Source: Alphaproteobacteria bacterium
GTDB taxonomy: Bacteria > Pseudomonadota > Alphaproteobacteria > Reyranellales > Reyranellaceae
Direction of reading: 5' to 3'
Assembly: GCA_019635875.1 (NCBI GenBank)
Contig: JAHBYP010000002.1
Location: 992,001 to 1,056,000, forward strand
DNA length: 64,000 nt
Positions within the stretch are counted from its first letter, which is position 1. Every line of letters begins with the position of its first letter. The translations under genes were made by a program, and so were the position numbers. Positions 1 through 7,594 of this stretch are shown here, piece after piece. The notes under the pieces were generated by a model. That model saw only the letters and a program-made list of their open reading frames with translations, made no database searches and was not told the DNA's origin.

Positions 1-102
1 GGAAAAGCCGAGGAACAGCGCGGCGCGCACGACGCCGTGGCGATACGACAGGATCGCTTCGATCCACCCTGGCCGGCGCGCTGTCGCGGCTTCATCGGCC
101 AT
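1..102 (-). CDS. N-terminus of a membrane protein, possibly MFS/AmpG-like (partial)
   Basis: The minus strand opens with ATG at 102 and stays open for 34 codons to the window edge. After a short charged stretch ending in Arg-Arg-Pro-Gly-Trp-Ile, the reading runs into a hydrophobic segment (Val-Val-Arg-Ala-Ala-Leu-Phe-Leu-Gly-Phe-Ser). This resembles the start of the first membrane helix in AmpG-like MFS permeases, but 34 residues are too few to assign a family. The gene continues outside the window. The start and reading frame are seen directly; the transporter idea is inference. Confidence 0.45.
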   Translation of the reverse strand, partial: MADEAATARRPGWIEAILSYRHGVVRAALFLGFS

Positions 103-122
103 GGCATGGCCTATCCATCTTT

Positions 123-249
123 CCTTCTCCCCGCGTATGCGGGGAGAAGGTGCCCGAAGGGCGGATGAGGGGCTTGTTGCTCGGTCGCGAAGCCCCTCAT
201 CCGCCTCGCTGACGCTCGGCACCTTCTCCCCGCCTTCGCGGGGAGAAGG
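123..249. repeat. Intergenic repeat, family A copy 1
   Basis: Two hairpins with arms CCTTCTCCCCGC/GCGGGGAGAAGG (123-150 and 222-249) flank a core carrying CCCCTCATCCG in inverted orientation. The second copy of the family is at 3171-3326. It lies between two same-strand genes, just downstream of the adenosine kinase stop. Confidence 0.85.
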
Positions 250-277
250 GAAGAGCGCCATGGGCGGCCTATCATCG

Positions 278-1258
278 TCAGATCAGGGTCTTCAGCGGAA
301 CCAGCGGACGCGCGCCGACATGGCTGATCACCTCCGCGGCGGCGATGCCGCCGATGCGTGCGCACTCCGCCAGCGGCTTGTTGCGCGTGTAGCCATAGAG
401 AAAGCCGGCGGCGTAGAGGTCGCCGGCGCCGGTGGTGTCGACCACCTTCTCGACCTTCGCCGCGTCGACGACGTGGATCTCGTCGTGGTGCACGATCACC
501 GAGCCCCTCGCGCTGCGGGTCAGCGCCACGATCTTGCCGGTGGCGCGGGCGCGCTGCAGCGCCTCGTCGAAGGTCTTCACCTGGTACAGCGAGAGGATCT
601 CGCTTTCGTTGGCGAACAGGATGTCGATCTGGTCGTGGATGAGCTGGTTGAACTCGTCGCGCCAGCGATCGACGCAGAAGGCGTCCGAGAGCGTGATCGA
701 GACCTTGCGGCCGGCGGCGTGGGCGGCGGCGAAGGCCTTGCGCACCGCGTCCTTGGCGCGCGGCGGGTCCCACAGATAGCCCTCGACATAGGTCACGCTG
801 GCGCCCGCGACCCGCTGCACGTCGATGTCCTCCGGCCCCAGCGTGATGCAGGCGCCGAGATAGGTGTTCATGGTGCGCTGCGCGTCGGGCGTGACGAAGA
901 TCAGCGAACGGGCCGTCGGCGGCCCCTCCGTTGCCGGCGGCGTGTCGAAGGTCACGCCCGCCTGGCGGATGTCGTGGCGGAAGGTCCAGCCCAACGCGTC
1001 GTCGCGCACCTTGCCGATATAGGCCGCCCTGCCGCCGAGCGAGGCGATTCCGGCCACCGTGTTGCCGCAGGAGCCGCCCTGCACCTCGACCGCGTCCTTC
1101 ATCGTGCGGTACAGCGCCTCGGCGCGCGCCGTGTCGATCAGCGACATGCTGCCTTTGGCCATCTTGTTGAGCCGCAGGTACTCGTCGTCGGTCTGCGCGA
1201 AGACGTCGACGATGGCATTGCCGATGCCCAGCACGTCGTGGGTGGCGGAAGCGGTCAT
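278..1258 (-). CDS. Adenosine kinase / PfkB-family carbohydrate kinase
   Basis: A 326-residue ribokinase-like (PfkB) kinase that phosphorylates a nucleoside or sugar hydroxyl with ATP. The N-terminus holds the substrate-site pattern Gly-Asn-Ala-Ile-Val-Asp (about residues 12-18). The C-terminal PfkB signature Asp-Thr-Thr-Gly-Ala-Gly-Asp is at 274-280, with Asp280 as the expected catalytic base. Length and the Gly-Gly-Ser-Cys-Gly-Asn motif match alphaproteobacterial proteins annotated as adenosine kinase, so purine salvage is the likely role; another sugar kinase activity is possible. ATG at 1258 has only a weak Shine-Dalgarno. Family B repeat 1313-1434 separates it from the upstream glycosyltransferase. 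Confidence 0.88.
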   Translation of the reverse strand: MTASATHDVLGIGNAIVDVFAQTDDEYLRLNKMAKGSMSLIDTARAEALYRTMKDAVEVQGGSCGNTVAGIASLGGRAAYIGKVRDDALGWTFRHDIRQAGVTFDTPPATEGPPTARSLIFVTPDAQRTMNTYLGACITLGPEDIDVQRVAGASVTYVEGYLWDPPRAKDAVRKAFAAAHAAGRKVSITLSDAFCVDRWRDEFNQLIHDQIDILFANESEILSLYQVKTFDEALQRARATGKIVALTRSARGSVIVHHDEIHVVDAAKVEKVVDTTGAGDLYAAGFLYGYTRNKPLAECARIGGIAAAEVISHVGARPLVPLKTLI

Positions 1259-1312
1259 TGGGATTGTCTTGTCCGTGGGAGCAGAGGGGCGGGGCGGCTC
1301 AGTCTTAACTTA

Positions 1313-1434
1313 CCTTCCCCCGGAGGGGGAAGGTGGCGCGGAGCGCCGGATGGGGGATGTCGAAGACCGACTCCTCAGTTCGTCTTCTACATCCCCCTTC
1401 CGCCCTTCGGGCACCTTCCCCCTCCGGGGGAAGG
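1313..1434. repeat. Intergenic repeat, family B copy 1
   Basis: Outer hairpins of the type CCTTCCCCC-GGAG-GGGGAAGG flank inner arms carrying CGGATGGGGGATGT and its near inverse. The same unit recurs at 10127-10250 and 27378-27501. It fills the gap between the glycosyltransferase stop and the kinase start. Confidence 0.85.
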
Positions 1435-1440
1435 CAACTC

Positions 1441-3141
1441 TCAGCCGAGCGGCTCGGGCCGGTCGGGCACGGCGACGCGGTCGTCGATGAGGATCAGGCC
1501 GGCCTTGGCGAGCAGCGCGAGCGTCCGGATGGCGCTGTCGCGCCGGCCGCGCTCGACGGTTTCGAGCAGCTCGCCGACCGAGGCGCCGGGCGTTGTCGCA
1601 ACCGCCGTGCGCAAACGCTCGGTCTCGGCCGCCGGCAGGAAGTGCCCGCGGCCGCCCGAGAGCAGCGGCGAGGCCAGGGTGCGGCGCCATGTCTCGGCGT
1701 CCTCGCTGACCGCGCGCACGCGCGAGCGCGCGCCGAAGACGTAGGTCGGGTAGTGACCGAACAGGCGGAACGGGTCGGGATGCAGCGGATTGCCCGCGCG
1801 CGCCGCCGCCGGGGCCATCGCTCGACGTTCGGCGAGCTCGCCCCACAGCGCGCGATAGAGGCCGTAGATTCGCGACCAGCCGAAGGTCTCCTGCGCCCGG
1901 CGCCGCCCGGCCTCGCCCATGCGCCGGCGCAGATCGGCGTTGCCGATCAGCGAGACATAGGCGTCCTCGGCCTTCGCGGCATCGACCGCGACATTGAGCG
2001 CGGCGGCGCCGACATAGGAGTCGTAGCTGTCCAGACCGCCGAAATGGCGATAGGCCATGACGCCGCCGAAGCCCGGCGGGGTCATGGTCGTGGGCACGAG
2101 GAAGCCGTCGATGCCCTCGCGCACCGTCTCGCGATAGCCGTCCCAGTCGGCGACCACCACCGGCAGGCCGGCGGCCATCGCCTCGATCGGCGCCAGGCCG
2201 AAGGTCTCCTGGATGTTGTCGACCAGCGACGTGAAGAGATCGCCCACCGCCCAGATCTCGGCGCGCACTTCGGGGTCGCGGCCATCGAGGAAGTGGCAGC
2301 GCACCGAGGGACAGAATATCGCCGCGCCTTCCCTGAAGCCGCGCTCGATGAAATCGGAGCCGAACCAGCCGGCCTGCACGAGATGGACGGATCTGCCGGT
2401 GCGTTTCGCGGCGGCCTCCAGCGCCTGGTACATCGGCAACGGGTTGGCCTTGGCGTGGAACGCCAGCCGGCCGACGAACAACGCCACGATGTCGTCGTCG
2501 CCGGCGCCGATCTCGCGGCGTCGCCGGACGCGGGCCTCGCGCATCGCCGGCGTGGTGGTGTCGAAGGCATCCGGGTGCACGCCCAGCGGGATCACCGGCA
2601 ATTGCAGGCGGGCGTTCGCCGGGATCGTCGCGCCGAAGCGCTCCGAGAGGTAGGCGGCGTTCTCCTCGACGATGCGCTCGACGACGCGGCGCACGGCATG
2701 CGAGGTGCAGATCACCGCGTCCCATTCCTCGTAGGGCGCGGTGATGTACTGGGCAAGCGCGCGCTGCGCGCCGACCGAGGACAGCGTGTGCGTCACGCCG
2801 CTCAGCGAGTAGGCGCGCGCATCGCCGAAGCGACGCGTCCAGGCCTCGTCGTGCAGCACCGGATCGGGCCGGAACAGGCAGCCGGCCCGAGCCAGGCCCT
2901 GCGCGTCGCCGTGCCGGATCAGGCGGTACGCGCGCTCGCCGACAGCGGGCGCTTCGGCCTCGACCAGCTTGCGGAAGCTGTCGACGTCCTCCTGGCGCGC
3001 GGCATAGACCGAGAGCTCGGTCGAGGGATCGTGACGTGCCAGCGCGCGCAGGAAGGCGTCGCTGGCGACCTGGCGCCCCATCATCCGCTTGTAGGGATCG
3101 AACTCTTCCGCGCGGTAGTAGATCGCGGCGCTCGCCGTCAT
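1441..3141 (-). CDS. Glycosyltransferase, GT4-like (GT-B fold)
   Basis: A 566-residue cytoplasmic retaining glycosyltransferase of the group 1 (GT4) type. The C-terminal nucleotide-sugar domain shows the phosphate-binding region Val-Gly-Arg-Leu-Ala-Phe-His-Ala-Lys and the EX7E motif Glu-Thr-Phe-Gly-Leu-Ala-Pro-Ile-Glu-Ala near residue 310, followed by the usual Gly-Leu-Pro-Val-Val. The last 130 or so residues extend beyond a normal GT4 domain and are predicted helical, of unknown role. Donor and acceptor cannot be read from sequence. No polysaccharide cluster surrounds it; neighbours are a P450 and a PfkB kinase, each separated by a repeat element. The Shine-Dalgarno before ATG 3141 is weak. 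Confidence 0.88.
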   Translation of the reverse strand: MTASAAIYYRAEEFDPYKRMMGRQVASDAFLRALARHDPSTELSVYAARQEDVDSFRKLVEAEAPAVGERAYRLIRHGDAQGLARAGCLFRPDPVLHDEAWTRRFGDARAYSLSGVTHTLSSVGAQRALAQYITAPYEEWDAVICTSHAVRRVVERIVEENAAYLSERFGATIPANARLQLPVIPLGVHPDAFDTTTPAMREARVRRRREIGAGDDDIVALFVGRLAFHAKANPLPMYQALEAAAKRTGRSVHLVQAGWFGSDFIERGFREGAAIFCPSVRCHFLDGRDPEVRAEIWAVGDLFTSLVDNIQETFGLAPIEAMAAGLPVVVADWDGYRETVREGIDGFLVPTTMTPPGFGGVMAYRHFGGLDSYDSYVGAAALNVAVDAAKAEDAYVSLIGNADLRRRMGEAGRRRAQETFGWSRIYGLYRALWGELAERRAMAPAAARAGNPLHPDPFRLFGHYPTYVFGARSRVRAVSEDAETWRRTLASPLLSGGRGHFLPAAETERLRTAVATTPGASVGELLETVERGRRDSAIRTLALLAKAGLILIDDRVAVPDRPEPLG

Positions 3142-3170
3142 GCGCGCAGGGCTGTTGGTTGTGGGTCTTC

Positions 3171-3326
3171 CCTTCTCCCCGCGCAGGCGGGGAGAAGGTG
3201 GCGCGAAGCGCCGGATGAGGGGCTTCGCGGACTCTCGACGACGATCGCCGATGGTGTTGCGCCAGGAAGCCCCTCATCCGCCTCGCTGACGCTCGGCACC
3301 TTCTCCCCGCCTGCGCGGGGAGAAGG
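3171..3326. repeat. Intergenic repeat, family A copy 2
   Basis: Same plan as 123-249: hairpins CCTTCTCCCCGC/GCGGGGAGAAGG at 3171-3198 and 3299-3326 around a core with inverted CCCCTCATCCG arms, here with a longer centre. It sits between the P450 stop and the glycosyltransferase start. Confidence 0.85.
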
Positions 3327-3358
3327 AATGTGTCCGACGCTACATTGAACAACCCGGC

Positions 3359-4579
3359 TCATGCGCCGAGCATCAGGGAGGTGGGGCCGCGCAGGACGAA
3401 GTTGGTCTTCCACCGCACCTGGTCGTCGGCCAGCGCGAGGTCGCGATAGCGCCGCAGCAGCGCCGGCAGCGCGACCTCGACCTCGAGCCGTGCCAGCGGC
3501 GCGCCGAGGCAGAAATGGATGCCGTAGCCGAAGGCGATGTGGCGCGAGGCGTCCTTGCGCCTGATGTCGAAGCGGTCCGGCCCGTCGAAGACGCGGGGAT
3601 CGCGGTTGGCCGAGAGGTGGTAGAGGAAGACGCGCTGGCCGGCCTCGATCGACCTTCCGTGCCACTCGAAGGATTGCAGCGCCACGCGCATGCTCATGAA
3701 CAGCGCGCCGTCGTGGCGCAGCATCTCCTCGACCGTGTTGCGCACCAGGTCGCGGTCGTCGAGGTTGGCGCGCAGGTCGGCCAGCATGTCGGGGTTGCGC
3801 AGCAGCGTGCGCAGGCCGTTGGACAGCAGGTTGGTCGTGGTCTCGTGGCCGGCGAAGAGGAACAGGATCAGGTTGGCCACCAGCTCGTCGTTGCTCAACC
3901 GGTCCTTGCCGTCGCGCGCGTCGATCAGGGCGTCGATGATGGCATTGCCCGGGTTCTCGCGGCGACGCGCCAGGAAGTCCTGCAGATAGGCGCCCATCTC
4001 GCTGGTGGCGACGGCGGCGCGGCGGAACAGATCCTCACCGGTGCCGGCGGTCGAGGTGGCGAAGCCGTCGGACCAGCGCTTCAGATCATCGAGAATGGTC
4101 TCGGGCACGCCGATCAGCTCGGCGATCACCCGCGCCGGCAGCGGATAGGCGAAGGCCGGCACGAAGTCGAAGGTGCCGTGGGCCGGCATCGCCGCCAGCA
4201 GCTCCTCGACGAAGGCGTCGACGCGCGGGCGCAGGCCTTCGATGGCGCTGGGTGTGAAGCCGCGATTGACCAGGCCGCGCAGGCGGGTGTGATCGGGCGG
4301 GTCGCGGAACAGCATGAAGGGATCGAGCAGGCGCCGATAGTCGGCGAAGACCTCGCGGAAGCCGGGCTCGAAGACGCCGGGATCGGGCATGGCGCGGCCC
4401 GGCGTCATGCGCGGATCGTGCAGGCCGGCGCGCACGTCGTCGTAACGCGTCACCAGCCACGCCTTGTAGCGCGGCGACCAGTGCACGCGATCGCGCTCCT
4501 GCAGGTCGCGCAGCGCCGGCAGCGGATCAGGCAGGCGCGACACCGTGCCGGGATCGAAAGTCTTCTCCGCCATCATCAT
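3359..4579 (-). CDS. Cytochrome P450
   Basis: A 406-residue soluble bacterial P450 monooxygenase. The heme-ligand loop FGYGIHFCLG gives Cys357 as thiolate ligand. The I-helix oxygen-activation motif Ala-Gly-His-Glu-Thr-Thr-Thr is near residues 238-244, and the K-helix ExxR is in Glu-Glu-Met-Leu-Arg. No ferredoxin or reductase gene adjoins it, so electrons must come from a partner encoded elsewhere. It starts 25 bases after the stop of the phosphotriesterase-like gene, implying one transcript. Three ATG codons in a row mark the start; GGGAGG lies about 9 bases upstream of 4579. Substrate unknown. Confidence 0.95.
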   Translation of the reverse strand: MMMAEKTFDPGTVSRLPDPLPALRDLQERDRVHWSPRYKAWLVTRYDDVRAGLHDPRMTPGRAMPDPGVFEPGFREVFADYRRLLDPFMLFRDPPDHTRLRGLVNRGFTPSAIEGLRPRVDAFVEELLAAMPAHGTFDFVPAFAYPLPARVIAELIGVPETILDDLKRWSDGFATSTAGTGEDLFRRAAVATSEMGAYLQDFLARRRENPGNAIIDALIDARDGKDRLSNDELVANLILFLFAGHETTTNLLSNGLRTLLRNPDMLADLRANLDDRDLVRNTVEEMLRHDGALFMSMRVALQSFEWHGRSIEAGQRVFLYHLSANRDPRVFDGPDRFDIRRKDASRHIAFGYGIHFCLGAPLARLEVEVALPALLRRYRDLALADDQVRWKTNFVLRGPTSLMLGA

Positions 4580-4604
4580 CGCGCGTGTCCTCCCGGCCGC
4601 GATC

Positions 4605-5657
4605 CTACACGAATGTCAGCAACCGTCGCGGGTTGTCGACCAGGATGGCGTCGATCTCGGCATCCGAATAGCCGCGCTTGCGCATCATCGGCACGACGTT
4701 GCGGAAGATGTGGCCGTAGCCATGGCCGCCGAAGGTGGTCAGCCGCGTGCGGTAGCAGATGTCGTGGCTGATCACGACGCGCTCGAGATGGCCGCGCTCG
4801 ATCAGCGCGCGGATCAGCTTCAGGCGCGTCGCATCGTTGGGCATGTCGATGTCCGACAGGCCATAGTACGCGGCCTCCTGGCCGAACAGGTCGAACTCGA
4901 TGGTGACGCCGGTATCGGCCAGCCTCAGCAGGCGCTCGACGTCGAACACGGTGCGATCGATGTGGCTGATGACGATGCGGGTCGGATCGCCGCCATTGGC
5001 CACGACGAAGTCCGCGACTTCCTGCGGCTGGTCCTCGTGCCGGCCGGGATGGACGTTGATCGAGGCGCCGGTCTCCTTCTGGGCGATCAGCGCCGCGCTC
5101 ATCACGCGCTTCTCCAGCCCGGTCCATGGCGACTGGCAGCCGATCTCGCCGATCATGCCGGCGCGCACCTCGGTGCCCCAGGCGCCGACCTGCACCTGGT
5201 CGACGATCTCGCGCGCGAAATCGTCGACCGACCGGCCCTGATTGCGCGGGTCCTGGTAGTCGTTCACGTAGTAGCCGCAGCCCATGACGATGCTGACGCC
5301 GGTGCCCGCGGCGATGCGCGCTAGGCCCCTCGGATCGGGGCTCAAGCCGCCGCAGGTCAGCTCGACGATGGCGTCGCCGCCCTCGCGCTTCATCGCCTCG
5401 ACCTCGCGCACGGCGACGTCCTCGAGGTCGAGCATGTACTTGCGGCCGGCGCGCGCGATGCCGTGGCCGTAGTTGAGCTGCCAGACATTCTCCAGCGTGA
5501 TCTCCGGCCCGAGATCGTTCTCGTTGCGCGTCGAAGGCGGGCGGATGTCACACAGCACGTGCTCGTGCATCAGCGTGCGGCCGAGCCTCTCGGGCGCGAT
5601 CGGGCCGAGCACGGTCTGGACCTTGCCGCCGAGGTCGGAACGGGTGAGACGGGTCAT
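4605..5657 (-). CDS. Phosphotriesterase-family metal-dependent hydrolase
   Basis: A 350-residue amidohydrolase-superfamily TIM barrel of the phosphotriesterase/lactonase group. The first metal site His31-Glu-His33 is present, with later ligands in Val-His-Pro-Gly-Arg-His, Ile-Ser-His-Ile-Asp and Ile-Ser-His-Asp. Family members hydrolyse lactones, esters or, more rarely, organophosphates; a lactonase-like role is likelier than true phosphotriesterase, but this is inference. AAGGAG lies five bases before ATG 5657. The P450 follows after 25 bases on the same strand, so the two may act on one substrate. Confidence 0.88.
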   Translation of the reverse strand: MTRLTRSDLGGKVQTVLGPIAPERLGRTLMHEHVLCDIRPPSTRNENDLGPEITLENVWQLNYGHGIARAGRKYMLDLEDVAVREVEAMKREGGDAIVELTCGGLSPDPRGLARIAAGTGVSIVMGCGYYVNDYQDPRNQGRSVDDFAREIVDQVQVGAWGTEVRAGMIGEIGCQSPWTGLEKRVMSAALIAQKETGASINVHPGRHEDQPQEVADFVVANGGDPTRIVISHIDRTVFDVERLLRLADTGVTIEFDLFGQEAAYYGLSDIDMPNDATRLKLIRALIERGHLERVVISHDICYRTRLTTFGGHGYGHIFRNVVPMMRKRGYSDAEIDAILVDNPRRLLTFV

Positions 5658-5766
5658 GGATGCTCCTTCGTGCCGCCATCATGCCCGATCAATTCGGCGC
5701 CGCGACACGGATATCGCGTGCCTCACGCGAACCTCATGTTCGCGCCGTTGACCACGAGGTGACGCC

Positions 5767-6225
5767 ATGAGCTTCCGCATCCAGGGCCTGCCGGCCGAGA
5801 GTTTCACCCACCTGTTCGCGATGTCCGACGCGGAGCTTTCGGCGCACGCCGCGGTGCGGCGCGTCGCCGACAACGGCAGCCCGTGCCGGGTCAGCCTGAC
5901 CGACGCGACGCCGGGCGAGGAGGTGATCCTCGTCAACTACGAGCACCACGCCGTCGACTCGCCCTATCGCATGCGCTTCGCGATCTTCGTGCGGGCGGGC
6001 GAAACCACGTTCGACGAGGTCGACACGGTGCCGCAGCAGCTGCGCGGCCGCATGCTCGCCGTCCGTGCCTTCGACAGCAACGGCATGATGGTCGGCTTCG
6101 AGCTGTCCAAGGGCACGGCCGTCGAGACGGCGATCGAGCGACTGCTCGCCAACCAGGCCGCGTCCTACCTGCACATCCACTTCGCCGCGCCCGGCTGCTA
6201 CGCCGCGAAGGTGGTGCGGGCATGA
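5767..6225 (+). CDS. DUF1203 family protein
   Basis: A 152-residue protein matching the DUF1203 family in length and layout: an N-terminal Phe-Arg-Ile-Gln-Gly-Leu-Pro, a central Asn-Tyr-Glu-His-His-Ala-Val-Asp with Pro-Tyr-Arg, and a C-terminal Tyr-Leu-His-Ile-His-Phe-Ala-Ala-Pro-Gly-Cys-Tyr-Ala. The conserved His and Cys residues suggest a binding or catalytic pocket, but no function is established for the family. ATG 5767 has GAGG at suitable spacing. It is divergent from the phosphotriesterase-like gene and convergent with the nitroreductase. Confidence 0.85.
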   Translation: MSFRIQGLPAESFTHLFAMSDAELSAHAAVRRVADNGSPCRVSLTDATPGEEVILVNYEHHAVDSPYRMRFAIFVRAGETTFDEVDTVPQQLRGRMLAVRAFDSNGMMVGFELSKGTAVETAIERLLANQAASYLHIHFAAPGCYAAKVVRA

Positions 6226-6240
6226 GGGTGATCCGTGACC

Positions 6241-6306
6241 TGTCATCCCGAGCGCAGCGAGGGATTCAGGAAGGCGACTGGATCGCTCGCTGCGCTCGGG
6301 ATGACA
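6241..6306. repeat. Palindromic repeat, family C copy 1
   Basis: Inverted arms TGTCATCCCGAGCGCAGCGA and its complement around a short centre. It lies between convergent genes and could act as a two-way terminator. Other copies: 7512, 14193, 23815 and 28362. Confidence 0.85.
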
Positions 6307-6338
6307 GAAGTGTCGTGTCGTGTCTGCGATTGCGCGCG

Positions 6339-7007
6339 CTACGCGCGATGCCAGGCGACGAAGTCCTCGAGCGGGGCGCGCTCGGTGACCAGGTTGTTGG
6401 GCACGGCGTTCTCGTCGGCGTGGCCGATCGCCAGGCCGCAGATGACGATCTCGTTGTCGGGGATCTTCAGCTCGCGGCGGATCGCGGGGTGATGGTTGGC
6501 GAAGGCGGCCTGCGGGCAGGTGTGCAGGCCTTCCTCGCGCGCCATCAGCATGAGGTTGGCGAGGAAGGCGCCGCAGTCGAGCCACTGGCCCTGACCGTGG
6601 GCGCGATCGACGGTCATGATCAGGCCGACCGGGGCATCGAAGAACACATAGTTGCGCCGGTGCTGGCGCGCCATGCCCTCGGCATCGCCCTTGGGGATGT
6701 TGAGCATGCCGTACAGCGCCTTGCCGACCGCGACCTGCCGGCCGCGATAGGGCTCGGGGATCGGCCGCTTGTAGACGTGATACTCCGGCCCCGGCGATTC
6801 GCCCGCCTCCAGCGCGGCCAGCACCGCCGCGCTCAGCCGCTGGCGCGCCGCGCCCATGGTCACATAGAGCCGCCAGGGCTGCAGGTTGACGTTCGACGCG
6901 GCGCGCTTCGATACCTCGATGATGCGGCGGATGGTGTCCTCCGGCACCGGGTCGGGCTTGAAGATGCGCATCGAGCGGCGCGAGAGGATGGCGTCGGAGA
7001 CCTTCAT
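6339..7007 (-). CDS. Nitroreductase-family flavoprotein
   Basis: A 222-residue FMN-dependent NAD(P)H nitroreductase-like oxidoreductase. The N-terminal Ser-Arg-Arg-Ser-Met-Arg phosphate-binding segment, the Ser-Asn-Val-Asn-Leu-Gln-Pro-Trp block near residues 38-45 and the C-terminal Ile-Gly-His-Ala-Asp are characteristic. Cytoplasmic, probably dimeric. Natural substrates of such proteins are quinones, enones or nitro-aromatics; nothing here narrows it. A GGA-containing Shine-Dalgarno (AGGACAG) precedes ATG 7007. Downstream it converges on the DUF1203 gene with a family C palindrome between. Confidence 0.92.
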   Translation of the reverse strand: MKVSDAILSRRSMRIFKPDPVPEDTIRRIIEVSKRAASNVNLQPWRLYVTMGAARQRLSAAVLAALEAGESPGPEYHVYKRPIPEPYRGRQVAVGKALYGMLNIPKGDAEGMARQHRRNYVFFDAPVGLIMTVDRAHGQGQWLDCGAFLANLMLMAREEGLHTCPQAAFANHHPAIRRELKIPDNEIVICGLAIGHADENAVPNNLVTERAPLEDFVAWHRA

Positions 7008-7168
7008 GACTGCTGTCCTGCGAACGGATGGCGATGGATGGACCGCATCTTGCCCGCCACCTCCTGAGCGGCAAGCATCCGGACCGCGTCATTCCGGGAT
7101 GCGGAGCAGGGGGCGATCTGCTGTCGCGCATCCAGTGCGCCGTGCGGCCGCCGTTCGTCGTGACGCTA

Positions 7169-7195
7169 GTGCCGTTTGTGCCGTTTGTGCCGTTA
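7169..7195. repeat. Tandem 9-base repeat, three units
   Basis: GTGCCGTTT occurs twice in tandem (7169-7186), followed by GTGCCGTTA (7187-7195). Confidence 0.9.
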
Positions 7196-7511
7196 CGTCG
7201 CCCTCTTTTACTTTTGAGGGGGAGGGGACCGGCCGCGCCGTGCAGGCGCAGCGGGGTACCGGCGGTCGGAGTTCGGCGCCGTCTCAGCCAGTAAATCGCC
7301 GGGCGGTACCGTCCCTAACGGCACTATCGTCATCCATCGTCACTCATGCGCGCTCCTTTCTCGGTTCGCGCCCAGCAAGCCACGAAAGCCGTGTCCCGTC
7401 GATTTCCACCTCTACGGTTGTCGAAAAGGGCGGTTTGATGCCCATGGCACAAGGTTTTTTTGCCATCCTTACGGATGTCGGATCGAGATCCGGCCGCGTT
7501 GAATCTCCGCC

Positions 7512-7576
7512 GTCATCCCGAGCGCAGTGAGGAATCCAGGGAGTGCGCCTGGATCCCTCGCTGCGCCTGGGATGAC
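7512..7576. repeat. Palindromic repeat, family C copy 2
   Basis: GTCATCCCGAGCGCAGTGAG with an imperfect inverted arm ending at 7576. It lies just past the stop of the hydrolase that ends at 7595 on the minus strand, where it could end that transcript. Confidence 0.8.
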
Positions 7577-7594
7577 AGGTGTCCGGATCGTCCT

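Larger units (their letters stand above)
7008..7594. other. Gene-poor interval of 587 bases
   Basis: No convincing gene. It holds a 9-base tandem repeat (7169-7195), a run CCCTCTTTTACTTTTGAGGG that can fold on itself, and a family C palindrome (7512-7576). A 40-codon minus-strand frame (7344-7466) ends in a charged, protein-like tail but has no usable Shine-Dalgarno. Its look suggests gene debris or a very small unknown gene. Confidence 0.5.
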
